In this document: in pieces, positions 33,420 through 42,097 of the stretch
Layout: every line of letters begins with the position of its first letter
Position numbering within the stretch: position 1 is the first letter of the stretch
Assembly (NCBI GenBank): GCA_017847875.1
Contig: JAGASN010000027.1
Span: 1 to 64,000 of the forward strand
Length of the DNA: 64,000 nucleotides
Direction of reading: 5' to 3'
Source: Oscillospiraceae bacterium
GTDB lineage: Bacteria > Bacillota > Clostridia > Oscillospirales > Ruminococcaceae
The notes under the pieces: generated by a model
What the model was told of the DNA's origin: nothing
The model's input: only the letters and a program-made list of their open reading frames with translations
Databases searched by the model: none
Translations under genes and position numbers: made by a program

Positions 33420-34943
33420 ATGACGAAGTCTTTCAAAAAAATTATAAGCATCACAATCGCTCTTGCTATGGTGGTGTTAACACCGGTAACAGCATTTGCA
33501 AAAGATTGGTATCTTGAAAACGGCGATATTCTTATCGAAGCAAATGAAAGCGGACAGACCGTTACACAGGGTGGCATTACCGAAGAGGACGACGCACCGG
33601 TTATAACCCATGACCCGGATGTAACCGATTGGACATATGACGTTCAGGTAAAAGTTGAAACCGAAGGCAACGCCGTTGCCGAATTCACAATTAAAGATAT
33701 CAATGTTGAAAATCTTGATTATGAGGGTGACAGAAGCCTTTCCACCATTGATATCGGAGATTCAAAGGCAGAAATGACCGTTGAGGGCGAAAACTATATA
33801 TATAATGAAAATGAAGACGGATATTCCGCAATTCATGTCGGCGGCGGTGAACTCACCATCAAAGGCGACGGATTTCTTGATATTTATGCGGACAGCCACG
33901 GTGCTAAAATCGGTTCCAATCAGCGTGAAGAAATGAGCGGAACAATTCATATCACCGATGATGTCAGCATATATACCGAGGATGACGGCACCGGCGACAG
34001 CGCTGCAATCGGTTCCGGCGAAGGCGCAGATTTCACCGGAAAAATTCAGATCGACGGAAACGCAAAAGTTACGGCAGTTGCAAACGACCGCGGAGCGGGA
34101 ATCGGTTCCGGCGAAGGCAATACCATTTATGATGAGTATGGTTATGAAATCGGCTGGGGCGGAGATTTCCGCGGCGAAGTTATAATCGGCGGAAAATCCG
34201 AAGTATATGCCGAAGGAAATGACGATTCTGCGGGAATAGGTTCCGGTGAAGACGGAACTTTCAGCGGAGGTTCAATTACAATAAAAGATAACGCGAAAGT
34301 TGAAGCACTTGGCAAGGACGAAGGTCCCGGAATCGGTGCGGCTGATGATACCCCTCTCGACGGTGATATCGTAATTAAAGACAACGCAGAAGTTAAAGCA
34401 AGCAGCGGTTCCGAAGATACTCCGGATATCGGTTCCGAAGGCGGAGTCGGCGGCGACGAAGGTTCAATTTCGATCCTCGGAAACGCAAAAGTGGATACAA
34501 CCATGATTCCGAAGCTGGACGAATATGGTAATAAGGTTATGATTGAAGACGAAACTCTTAAAATCGGCGGTGAATATCCGGAAGGAGAGGAAGAATACTA
34601 TCCTTTTGAAGGAGAAATCCGGATTGGCTCCAACACCACCATTGGCGGAATCCAAGGAAGAGAACTTCTTGAAAATCCCGAAGAATACGGCGATTATATA
34701 ATGCTCCACGCAGTTGAAGAAAACATTGTTCAGGGAAATGATAACAATTTTGAAGATTATCTGAATGGTATTTTTGATTTGTTCCTTAAAAACGGAAAAC
34801 CCTCCGGAAGTTCCGAAGGAATTAAAGATATTGTTCCGGAAGAGGAATCCAACCCCAACACAGGCGCTCCGGTTATTATGATGGATGCCCCGAATGTTGT
34901 TTTTGTTCCCGTTGCGGTAACCGCAAAAAAACGTGAAGATTGA
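33420..34943 (+). CDS. Secreted repeat-rich surface protein with possible NPxTG sorting signal
   Basis: 507 residues from the ATG seven bases after GAGGTG; an ATG two codons earlier lies too near the ribosome site. Signal peptide about 1-27 (ending AFA). Residues ~100-330 are successive beta-strand repeats with AIGSGEG/AGIGSGE glycine turns and GxITIKDNAKVEA strands, suggesting a right-handed beta-helix, as in gut Clostridia surface proteins annotated as carbohydrate-binding-like. The protein is very acidic. The C terminus has NPNTG (478-482), a modest hydrophobic stretch and KKRED, which looks like a sortase signal, though an Asp interrupts the hydrophobic part. Confidence 0.8.
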   Translation: MTKSFKKIISITIALAMVVLTPVTAFAKDWYLENGDILIEANESGQTVTQGGITEEDDAPVITHDPDVTDWTYDVQVKVETEGNAVAEFTIKDINVENLDYEGDRSLSTIDIGDSKAEMTVEGENYIYNENEDGYSAIHVGGGELTIKGDGFLDIYADSHGAKIGSNQREEMSGTIHITDDVSIYTEDDGTGDSAAIGSGEGADFTGKIQIDGNAKVTAVANDRGAGIGSGEGNTIYDEYGYEIGWGGDFRGEVIIGGKSEVYAEGNDDSAGIGSGEDGTFSGGSITIKDNAKVEALGKDEGPGIGAADDTPLDGDIVIKDNAEVKASSGSEDTPDIGSEGGVGGDEGSISILGNAKVDTTMIPKLDEYGNKVMIEDETLKIGGEYPEGEEEYYPFEGEIRIGSNTTIGGIQGRELLENPEEYGDYIMLHAVEENIVQGNDNNFEDYLNGIFDLFLKNGKPSGSSEGIKDIVPEEESNPNTGAPVIMMDAPNVVFVPVAVTAKKRED

Positions 34944-34955
34944 TAATATGCAGCG

Positions 34956-34984
34956 AAAAAAAGCCGCCGTCGGCGGCTTTTTTT
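34956..34984 (+). terminator. Terminator after the surface-protein gene
   Basis: AAAAAGCCGCC pairs with GGCGGCTTTTT around GTC. Confidence 0.85.
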
Positions 34985-35035
34985 CTTTTGCAGGAAGTAT
35001 AATTCATTTTCTGCAAATTAATTTCTTTTTGCACC

Positions 35036-35074
35036 AAAAAAATCATTGATTATATCGCTTTAATGTGCTAAAAT
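35036..35074 (+). promoter_or_regulatory. Promoter of asnA (shared 30-bp element)
   Basis: TTGATT (35046-35051), 17-base spacer ending ATGTGC, TAAAAT (35069-35074). The first 30 bases are identical to the element at 33157. Confidence 0.7.
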
Positions 35075-35110
35075 ATTAAACGTGATTTTATTAAAGAAGG
35101 AGGGCTTTCC

Positions 35111-36118
35111 GTGACAAAGGAAGAAAGAGAGGCGACTTTCGGTAATTTCAACATTCTTGAAACCGAAGTTGCGATAAAATTCATAAAGGACAGCTTTGAG
35201 CGTGAACTTGCGGACGCCCTTAACCTCACCCGTGTTTCCGCACCGCTCTTTGTCTTTCCGGAAACCGGTCTTAACGATAACTTAAGCGGCGTTGAACGCC
35301 CGGTTGAATTCGATATCCTTGATATCGGAAAAAGAAAAGTCCAGGTCGTCCAGTCCCTTGCAAAATGGAAGCGCCTTGCGCTTAAAAAATATGGTTTTAC
35401 CATCGGAACAGGCCTTTATACCGATATGAACGCAATCAGAAGGGACGAAACCCTTGACGCGCTCCATTCAATTTACGTTGACCAGTGGGACTGGGAAAAA
35501 GTTATCAACCCGGAAGAACGCAATCTTCATACCCTTAAAAACGCGGTAAAGGATATTTATGAAGCCCTTTGCGAAACCCAGTTCAAACTCTGCGGAAGAT
35601 TCCCAGGTTTCCGTCCCTTCCTTCCGGAAGAAATAACCTTCATTTCCACCCAGGAACTTGAGGATATGTATCCGGACAAAACCCCGAAGGAAAGGGAAGA
35701 TGCGGTCTGCGAACAATTCGGTGCGGTTTTCCTTATGCAAATCGGTCTTCCGCTCAAAAGCGGAAAACCCCATGACGGAAGAGCGCCGGACTATGATGAC
35801 TGGATGCTCAACGGCGATATCCTTGTCTGGAACCCGGTTCTCGAAAGAGCTTTCGAGATTTCTTCAATGGGAATCCGCGTTGACGCAAAAGCTCTTGATG
35901 CCCAGCTCCAGGTTTCCGGCTGCACCGAAAGGGCTGATCTTCCGTTCCACAAAGCGCTTCTCAACGGTGAACTTCCCCAGACCATGGGCGGCGGTCTTGG
36001 CCAATCAAGAATCTGTATGCTCCTTCTCGGAAAACGCCATATCGGCGAAGTCCAGTCTTCGATCTGGTCGGAAGAAATGGTCGAAGAATGTGAAAACGAA
36101 GGAATCCACATTCTTTAA
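35111..36118 (+). CDS. asnA: Aspartate--ammonia ligase (asparagine synthetase A)
   Basis: 335 residues, GTG start after AGGAGG. The class II aminoacyl-tRNA synthetase-like fold of AsnA is recognised by LTRVSAPLFVFPETGLNDNLSG, AKWKRLALKKYGF, GLYTDMNAIRRDE, SMGIRVD and GGGLGQSRICMLLL near the C terminus. It makes asparagine from aspartate, ammonia and ATP. Monocistronic with terminator. Confidence 0.97.
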   Translation: MTKEEREATFGNFNILETEVAIKFIKDSFERELADALNLTRVSAPLFVFPETGLNDNLSGVERPVEFDILDIGKRKVQVVQSLAKWKRLALKKYGFTIGTGLYTDMNAIRRDETLDALHSIYVDQWDWEKVINPEERNLHTLKNAVKDIYEALCETQFKLCGRFPGFRPFLPEEITFISTQELEDMYPDKTPKEREDAVCEQFGAVFLMQIGLPLKSGKPHDGRAPDYDDWMLNGDILVWNPVLERAFEISSMGIRVDAKALDAQLQVSGCTERADLPFHKALLNGELPQTMGGGLGQSRICMLLLGKRHIGEVQSSIWSEEMVEECENEGIHIL

Positions 36119-36152
36119 AAAACGGTACTCCTTACATAACTTTCAGTTTTAT

Positions 36153-36188
36153 AAAAAACCGGCAGGGCTTTTGCCCTGCCGGTTTTTT
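36153..36188 (+). terminator. Bidirectional terminator between asnA and the TetR gene
   Basis: AAAAAACCGGCAGGGC pairs with GCCCTGCCGGTTTTTT around four T. Confidence 0.9.
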
Positions 36189-36192
36189 TCAC

Positions 36193-36774
36193 TTAAAACG
36201 AATTGATTTGTTTTACAACGTCTTTATAAGATTTTTTTGCAAGTTCGACAATTTCATCGAAAGAAACTTCGTTCTGATGAAGCACGTATCCTCTTTGAAG
36301 CCGAAGAATCGCCGAAGCAAGAGAATCCATAAGGAGAATACTCTTTATATCCGTTATTTTTGAACCGTAAAATTTTTCAAGGTGTTCAACAAAAAAATTT
36401 CTTCCATAAACAAGAAGCCTTTCGGAAAAATTAATCTGGCTGTCGTTTTTCATCAAAAGAGAATATTCGTTCACATGATTTTTAACGGAAGAAAAGAAAC
36501 TTTCGATAAAAACTTCAACGGAACGGTCGTTATGAACATCAAGAGAAGCGCAGTTTTCAAGGTCGGTCATATAATCCTTGGAAAACCGGTTGATTATACA
36601 AAACAAAAAATCGTCTTTATTTTTATAATGAGAATAAAAAGTATTCTTTCCGATGAAAGCATTTTCGCAAATTTTTTCAACGGTTATGCTGTTGTAGCTT
36701 TCATCTTTCAAAAGTTCAAAAAAGGCATTATGAATAAGTTTTTCTGTTTTTATATATCTTTTATCCTGTTTCAT
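36193..36774 (-). CDS. TetR/AcrR-family transcriptional regulator
   Basis: 193 residues. The N-terminal helix-turn-helix reads IHNAFFELLKDESYNSITVEKICENAFIGKNTFYSHYKNKDDF (about 13-55), a typical TetR DNA-binding domain; the rest is a helical ligand domain of the DUF-type found in Clostridia. It is divergent from the alcohol dehydrogenase at 36909 and should repress that gene and itself through the palindrome at 36837-36872. Inducer unknown. Confidence 0.9.
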   Translation of the reverse strand: MKQDKRYIKTEKLIHNAFFELLKDESYNSITVEKICENAFIGKNTFYSHYKNKDDFLFCIINRFSKDYMTDLENCASLDVHNDRSVEVFIESFFSSVKNHVNEYSLLMKNDSQINFSERLLVYGRNFFVEHLEKFYGSKITDIKSILLMDSLASAILRLQRGYVLHQNEVSFDEIVELAKKSYKDVVKQINSF

Positions 36775-36836
36775 TTTTTACACCTTTTAAATTACTTTAT
36801 TCGCAAAAAAGCTCGTTAAAATACTTATATAACAAA

Positions 36837-36872
36837 ATTATACTTAACTTTTCCGAAAATAGCAAGTATAAT
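36837..36872. promoter_or_regulatory. Overlapping divergent promoters inside a palindrome (TetR operator candidate)
   Basis: ATTATACTT (36837-36845) and AAGTATAAT (36864-36872) are perfect inverted repeats. The right arm holds the plus-strand TATAAT (36867-36872) with TTAACT 17 bases upstream (36844-36849); the left arm holds the minus-strand TATAAT (36837-36842) with TTGCTA 17 bases upstream. Both promoters share the same DNA. Confidence 0.7.
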
Positions 36873-36908
36873 GTAGTTAAATAATAAACAAGTAAAGGAG
36901 ATTTTCTG

Positions 36909-37934
36909 ATGAAAGCACTTGAAATCAAAGGTTTAAGACAGATTGAACTTGTTGAAAAAGAAAAACCGGTTGCTGACGAAAGATTTTCCGTAATAAAGGT
37001 TACCCATGCGGGAATTTGCGGAAGCGATCTTCATATGTTCTTCCAGACCGGATTTATTCTTCGTCCCGGCTATATTATAGGACATGAATTCGCCGGTGTA
37101 ATCGAAGAAACTCTTCCCGGTTCCGGTTTTGAAGTGGGCGACAGAGTTGTAGCAATGGACGTAACTCCCTGCGGAAATTGCGAATATTGCAACAGCGGCC
37201 GTTCCGAACTTTGTGCAATGGGCTTTGCTGAAGCACCGGGTGTCGGCGGAGTTGACGGCGGATATGCCGAATATTGCAAAGTGCGCAACGATTTCATCAG
37301 AAAACTTCCGGAAAATATAAGCCTTAAGCAGGCCGCAATGATCGAACCCGTCTGCATTTCCATGCATGCGGTAAATATGTGCGGAGTTAACGAAAATTCC
37401 AATGTTCTTATAACCGGCGGCGGTGCAATCGGTCTTTTTGCAGCGGCTGCGGCAAAAGCAAAGGGAGCAAAATATATTGCTCTTACCGAAGCAAACCCCG
37501 GAAGAATAAAAATTGCGGAAGAAGCGGATTTTGTTGACGAAGTTTTCAATGCCGCAGATCCCGAAATTGAAGAAAAAATCAAAGCAAAAGTTCCGGAAGG
37601 CTACGATATTTCCGTTGAATGCAGCGGACATCCCGCGGCGGCAACTCTTGCTCTTTATAGCCTTAAACGCGGCGGCCAGCACGCAATTCTTGCATACGGT
37701 CCCGGCTTTAAGTATGACGCAATGGCGATCATCAACAACGAACTGCATATCCACGGCAGCGTAATGTTCACCGTTCCGGAATTTGAAGACGTTATCAAAC
37801 TTATGAGCGAAGGAAAAATCAATGTTGAAAAATACGGCGAACTTATTGCAATGGAAGAAGCCCAGGCAACCTTTGAAGGACTTTCCGACGGAAGCAAACC
37901 TGCAGTAAAATATATCTACGATATGTCCAAATGA
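36909..37934 (+). CDS. Zinc-dependent medium-chain alcohol/polyol dehydrogenase
   Basis: 341 residues. Catalytic zinc: Cys in THAGICGSDLH and GHEF; structural zinc: CGNCEYCNSGRSELC; Rossmann loop VLITGGGAIGLFAAAAAKAKGA. This matches the sorbitol/butanediol/threonine dehydrogenase group. The substrate is not decided by the sequence. AAAGGAG site. Regulated, by layout, by the divergent TetR protein. Confidence 0.93.
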   Translation: MKALEIKGLRQIELVEKEKPVADERFSVIKVTHAGICGSDLHMFFQTGFILRPGYIIGHEFAGVIEETLPGSGFEVGDRVVAMDVTPCGNCEYCNSGRSELCAMGFAEAPGVGGVDGGYAEYCKVRNDFIRKLPENISLKQAAMIEPVCISMHAVNMCGVNENSNVLITGGGAIGLFAAAAAKAKGAKYIALTEANPGRIKIAEEADFVDEVFNAADPEIEEKIKAKVPEGYDISVECSGHPAAATLALYSLKRGGQHAILAYGPGFKYDAMAIINNELHIHGSVMFTVPEFEDVIKLMSEGKINVEKYGELIAMEEAQATFEGLSDGSKPAVKYIYDMSK

Positions 37935-37947
37935 TTTGAGAATAAAC

Positions 37948-37980
37948 AAAAAACAGCAGGCTTTATGCCTGCTGTTTTTT
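37948..37980 (+). terminator. Bidirectional terminator after the dehydrogenase gene
   Basis: AAAAAACAGCAGGC pairs with GCCTGCTGTTTTTT; its far arm overlaps the end of the convergent pseudouridine synthase gene. Confidence 0.85.
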
Positions 37981-38604
37981 TGTTAAATCAATAAAAATTT
38001 TTCTGTAATCTTCGGCAAAAGAAATTTCTTCCGGGGTGAACTCTCTGAATTCTCCGGGTTTGAGCATCGGGTCGAGCATGAATTTTCCCATTGAAAAACG
38101 CTTTAGATAAAAAACCTTGCAGCCGATGGATTTAAGAAGAAGCTTTACTTCGTGGCGCTTTCCTTCCGTAACAGTTATAAAGGCGGAAAAGGTTTTTCCC
38201 TTTGGATTTTTAAGGGCGTGAGCACGCTCACTTTCGGAAATATAAGGGGCATCGTGCTCAACGGTGCTCAAATTTATATCCGAAAGAAAGGCGGGCCTTG
38301 CCTTTTCACCGTTTCCGTAAAGATTTCCTCCGGTTTCAAGTTTTTTGATTTTTTCATCGGAAATTTCGCCGAAGGCACGGAAAAAATATCGCTTTGCAAC
38401 GCCGAATTCCGGCCTTAGCATACGAAAAGCAAAATCTCCGTCGTCGGTAATAAGAAGAAGCCCTTCGGTATCCTTGTCGAGCCTTCCTATCGGAAAAAGC
38501 CCGGGACGGATATCTTCCGGAAAGCAATCCATAACCGTTTTTGATTTTGAATCCGTAACGGCGGTGACAACGCCGGAAGGTTTGTTGAGCATATAATATC
38601 GCAT
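37963..38604 (-). CDS. RsuA/RluB-family RNA pseudouridine synthase without S4 domain
   Basis: 213 residues. The catalytic segment is PIGRLDKDTEGLLLITDDGDF with Asp45, and the KRYFFRAFGEIS and EGKRHEVKLLLKSIGCKVFYLKRFSMG segments are typical. The protein begins directly at the synthase domain (MRYYMLNKPSGVVTAV) and lacks the N-terminal S4 RNA-binding domain of most family members, as in RluE. The modified RNA and position are unknown. Confidence 0.92.
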   Translation of the reverse strand: MRYYMLNKPSGVVTAVTDSKSKTVMDCFPEDIRPGLFPIGRLDKDTEGLLLITDDGDFAFRMLRPEFGVAKRYFFRAFGEISDEKIKKLETGGNLYGNGEKARPAFLSDINLSTVEHDAPYISESERAHALKNPKGKTFSAFITVTEGKRHEVKLLLKSIGCKVFYLKRFSMGKFMLDPMLKPGEFREFTPEEISFAEDYRKIFIDLTKKQQA

Positions 38605-38618
38605 TTGAGCATCTCCAT

Positions 38619-38647
38619 AAAAACAGCGGGCAAATGCCCGCTGTTTT
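38619..38647 (-). terminator. Terminator after the PAP2 gene
   Basis: AAAACAGCGGGC pairs with GCCCGCTGTTTT around AAAT. Confidence 0.8.
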
Positions 38648-38652
38648 CAATA

Positions 38653-39498
38653 TCAGAATTTATATTTTTTGAAAATTGCGGGCCAAAGGGCGGTTGCCGC
38701 AACGGGAATCAAAAGATAACGGATGAAGGAAAAAATTGCGCCGGTGGGAAGCAAAGCCTTCGGAAGAAGATAAACAATAAGAATGAGCACTATTCCTCCG
38801 ACATATCGAATCGCTTTTTTCTTCGCCGGAACGTCGTCGATTTCAAAACGAATGAATTTTGTTTCGATAAAAGCGCCTATCGCAACGCCAAGGGCAAAGC
38901 CAAAGCTTTTCCAAAGGCTTGTGTCATCCGGATAAATGAAAAGAAAAGGGGTGAAAACCGCGGTGCTGATAAAGAACATAACGGCCTTTTTCGGAGCATA
39001 TTTCCGGTAAAGAAGCCAGAGAAGAAGCGGAAGTCCAAGACCGATTATATATCCGCCGAGGACGTCCATGGGCCAATGTACCCCGAGATAAAGCCTTGAA
39101 AGACCGACCAGCGCCGGCATGATTATTGCAAGGGTCCAGAAGCGTTTGCGGTTGACCGCCCTTGCGATAGAGGTGAAAAAGTTTGCGGAAGCGTGGGTGT
39201 GTCCGCTTGGAAAGGAATATCCCGGGGCGGTGTGTTCGCGAAGAGTCCGGATTCCTTCAACTCCAATGGGGCGTTCAACGGCGAACATAACTTTAAGTGA
39301 ACCCACAAAAAGATTTCCGAGGGAAAGGCACCAGCACATCCAGTAACCCATTTCCTTGTTGAAACACCAATATATAAAAGTTGCAACGAAGATTATAAAG
39401 AAATCTTCGCCGAGCATTGTTATCGCTTCAAAAATAAAATCAAGAGCCGGGGAAGCAACGGATTGTATCGCCCGGATAATATCTGCCTGAAATTCCAT
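38653..39498 (-). CDS. PAP2-family membrane phosphatase
   Basis: 281 residues, about seven membrane helices. The three phosphatase motifs are present: KVMFAVERPIG (C1 region), SFPSGHTHASANF (C2) and SRLYLGVHWPMDVLGG (C3). Acts on a lipid phosphate or undecaprenyl pyrophosphate-type substrate at the membrane; the C-terminal ~100 residues add four helices beyond the core. AAGGAAGG site. Confidence 0.92.
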   Translation of the reverse strand: MEFQADIIRAIQSVASPALDFIFEAITMLGEDFFIIFVATFIYWCFNKEMGYWMCWCLSLGNLFVGSLKVMFAVERPIGVEGIRTLREHTAPGYSFPSGHTHASANFFTSIARAVNRKRFWTLAIIMPALVGLSRLYLGVHWPMDVLGGYIIGLGLPLLLWLLYRKYAPKKAVMFFISTAVFTPFLFIYPDDTSLWKSFGFALGVAIGAFIETKFIRFEIDDVPAKKKAIRYVGGIVLILIVYLLPKALLPTGAIFSFIRYLLIPVAATALWPAIFKKYKF

Positions 39499-39654
39499 GG
39501 TTTCACCTTCCTTGGTTAAAATATATCACAAAACAAAAGGAAATTAAAGCATAAAAAGTTCTTTATTATTCAATATTAAAAAATATTTAATGGATTTTCA
39601 TATATAGATATGATATTATAAAGAAAAGATGCGAAAAAGGGGCGATAAAAAAAG

Positions 39655-40881
39655 ATGAAAATCGAATGGACCCGTTCAATGACCCGAAGAACCCTTTCCT
39701 ATATTGCCGGAGGGGCAGGAATAATCCTTGTTTATTTTATTCTGAAAAATTTCGAAGAAGTAAAAGAGCTTTGGCATGCTGCTCTTGATATTCTTCGTCC
39801 GTTCACTTTCGGATTGATTTTTGCCTATCTTCTCAACGGACCTCTTATGTTTTTTGAAAAACATCTGGATTTTGTTGAAAGAACAAAACCCCGAAAAGTT
39901 CTCAAAAGAGTCCTTGCGATAATTGCAACTTGGATAGCGACAATCGCCGTTCTGAGCGCGTTTTTCTATATCGTAATGCCGGACGTAACAAAGAGCATAA
40001 ACGTTCTTATCAACAATATTCCGCATTATCTTTCAAATCTCCAGTCCCTTGTAAAAACCGTTTCCGAAACTTATAATTTCGAAGCGCCGTTTATCGATTA
40101 TTTCCTTGAATTTAAAATAAGTTCCGAAGTTTTCGCAACTCTCCTTAAGGAATACGGCGAGGAACTTTTGCCCCAGCTTGCGAACATCGCGAACCTTTCA
40201 GTACAGATCGGCGGAGTTGTTTTCGATATCGTTATCGCGATAATCCTTTCGATTTATATGATGTTCAGCAAGGAAACCCTTATTGCCCAGCTTAAAAAAG
40301 CTCTTTATGCAATTCTTAAAAAAGAAACCGCAGCGAAACTTGTAAGAATCGCAAGGGAATCCCACAGGATTTTCAGCGGATTCATCAACGGAAAACTCCT
40401 CGATTCGCTTATAATCGGAATTCTTTGCTTCGTCGGAATGAGCATAATCGGATTCGAGTTCACAATGCTCATAAGCTTCATCGTCGGCTGCACCAACGTA
40501 ATTCCTTTCTTCGGACCGTTCCTCGGCGCAATTCCTTCCGTTCTGATCCTTCTTATGGTGGATCCCTGGCAGGCAGTCTGGTTCACAATTTTTGTTCTTG
40601 TCCTCCAACAGCTTGACGGAAACGTAATAGGCCCGAAGATCCTTGGCGACAGCACCGGACTTCCCGCCCTTTGGGTAATGTTCGCAATTCTGGTCGGCGG
40701 AGGAATTTTCGGAATTATCGGAATGTTTGTCGGTGTTCCCGCCTTTGCGGTAATTTATAAGTTCACAAAGGAATATCTTGAAAACAAACTGAACGAAAAA
40801 AATCTTCCGGAAAAAACGGAAAGCTATAAAGTAATAAAAGGCTCAAAGAACCTTGATGACATAGAAAAGGGGGAAATTTAA
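39655..40881 (+). CDS. AI-2E family membrane protein (permease-like)
   Basis: 408 residues with about eight helices and the characteristic GxxPxx layout: IGILCFVGMSIIGFEFTMLISFIVGCTNVIPFFGPFLGAIPSVLI and QQLDGNVIGPKILGDSTGLPALWV. Family members range from AI-2 exporters to sodium/proton antiporters, so a quorum role should not be assumed. The stop overlaps the deoB start (TAATG). Confidence 0.92.
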   Translation: MKIEWTRSMTRRTLSYIAGGAGIILVYFILKNFEEVKELWHAALDILRPFTFGLIFAYLLNGPLMFFEKHLDFVERTKPRKVLKRVLAIIATWIATIAVLSAFFYIVMPDVTKSINVLINNIPHYLSNLQSLVKTVSETYNFEAPFIDYFLEFKISSEVFATLLKEYGEELLPQLANIANLSVQIGGVVFDIVIAIILSIYMMFSKETLIAQLKKALYAILKKETAAKLVRIARESHRIFSGFINGKLLDSLIIGILCFVGMSIIGFEFTMLISFIVGCTNVIPFFGPFLGAIPSVLILLMVDPWQAVWFTIFVLVLQQLDGNVIGPKILGDSTGLPALWVMFAILVGGGIFGIIGMFVGVPAFAVIYKFTKEYLENKLNEKNLPEKTESYKVIKGSKNLDDIEKGEI

Positions 40882-42056
40882 TGAAAACAAAACGTGTTTT
40901 TTGGATTGTACTTGATTCATTCGGAGTAGGCGAACTTCCGGATGCGGCGGATTTTGGCGACGTTGGAAGCAACACTCTTAAAGCCTGCGCCGAAAGCGGA
41001 AAACTTAACGTTCCGAATATGATAAAACTCGGCCTCGGAAACATCGAAGGCGTTAACTGTATTGAAAAAGCGGAAAAACCTCTAGGCGCTTTTTGCCGCC
41101 TTAAGGAAGTAAGCAAGGGAAAAGACACCACCACCGGACATTGGGAGCTTGCGGGACTTGTTTCCGAACAGGCTTTTCCGACCTATCCGGAAGGCTTTCC
41201 GCAGGAAGTTATCGATATGTTCAAAGAAGCGACCGGGCTTGACGTTCTTTGCAACAAGCCTTACAGCGGAACCCAGCTTATAATGGATTACGGAAAAGAA
41301 CATGTCGAAACAGGAAAACCCATTGTTTATACTTCCGCGGACAGCGTTTTCCAGGTTGCCGCCCATGAGGAAGTAATTCCCCTTGAAAAGCTTTATGATA
41401 TCTGCGAAAAATCCAGAGCATTTCTCCAGGGAAAACACGGTGTCGGAAGAGTTATTGCAAGACCTTTTGCGGGAACCTATCCGGATTTTTACCGCACTTC
41501 CGGCCGTCACGATTTTTCCCTTGTTCCGCCGAAGGATACCGCTCTTGATGTACTTATGAAAAACGGTTTTGCGACAATCGGCGTCGGAAAAATTTATGAC
41601 ATCTTCGCGGGAAAAGGCGTTTCCGAAACTTACCGCACCGGCCCGAACAAAATCGGAATGGAAAAAACCGACGAACTTTTTGAAAAGGATTTTGAAGGTC
41701 TTTGCTTCATAAATCTTGTCGATTTCGATATGGTCTATGGTCACAGAAACGACGCGGAAGGCTATGCCAACGCTCTTTCGGAATTTGACGAATGGCTCGG
41801 CGGATTTATGGAAAAAATGAACGATGACGACGTTCTTATGATAACCGCGGACCACGGCTGTGACCCGTCGACTCCTTCCACCGACCATTCCCGCGAATAT
41901 ATTCCGCTTCTTGTTTACGGAAAGGGAATCAAAGCCGGAACCGACCTCGGCACCAGAAAATGCTATGCGGATCAGTCCAAAACCATTCTTGAAATCTTCG
42001 GAATCGAAGGTTCCGAAACCGCCGGTGAAAGCTTCTGGAAAGAGATTAAGGCATAA
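40881..42056 (+). CDS. deoB: Phosphopentomutase
   Basis: 391 residues. Alkaline-phosphatase superfamily metal and active-site segments: VLDSFGVGELPDA, KDTTTGHWE (phosphothreonine region), DFDMVYGHRNDAEGYANAL and MITADHGCDPSTPSTDHSREYIPLLVYG. It interconverts (deoxy)ribose 1- and 5-phosphates in nucleoside salvage. Translationally coupled to the AI-2E gene, an uncommon pairing. Confidence 0.97.
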   Translation: MKTKRVFWIVLDSFGVGELPDAADFGDVGSNTLKACAESGKLNVPNMIKLGLGNIEGVNCIEKAEKPLGAFCRLKEVSKGKDTTTGHWELAGLVSEQAFPTYPEGFPQEVIDMFKEATGLDVLCNKPYSGTQLIMDYGKEHVETGKPIVYTSADSVFQVAAHEEVIPLEKLYDICEKSRAFLQGKHGVGRVIARPFAGTYPDFYRTSGRHDFSLVPPKDTALDVLMKNGFATIGVGKIYDIFAGKGVSETYRTGPNKIGMEKTDELFEKDFEGLCFINLVDFDMVYGHRNDAEGYANALSEFDEWLGGFMEKMNDDDVLMITADHGCDPSTPSTDHSREYIPLLVYGKGIKAGTDLGTRKCYADQSKTILEIFGIEGSETAGESFWKEIKA

Positions 42057-42097
42057 TTATAATACTTAAAATTATATAAAAGATAGGAGGCGACATT

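Noticed and set aside
39655-40881. AI-2E gene considered as evidence for quorum sensing
   Set aside because: The family name is historical; no luxS or lsr-type gene is present and members include ion antiporters.
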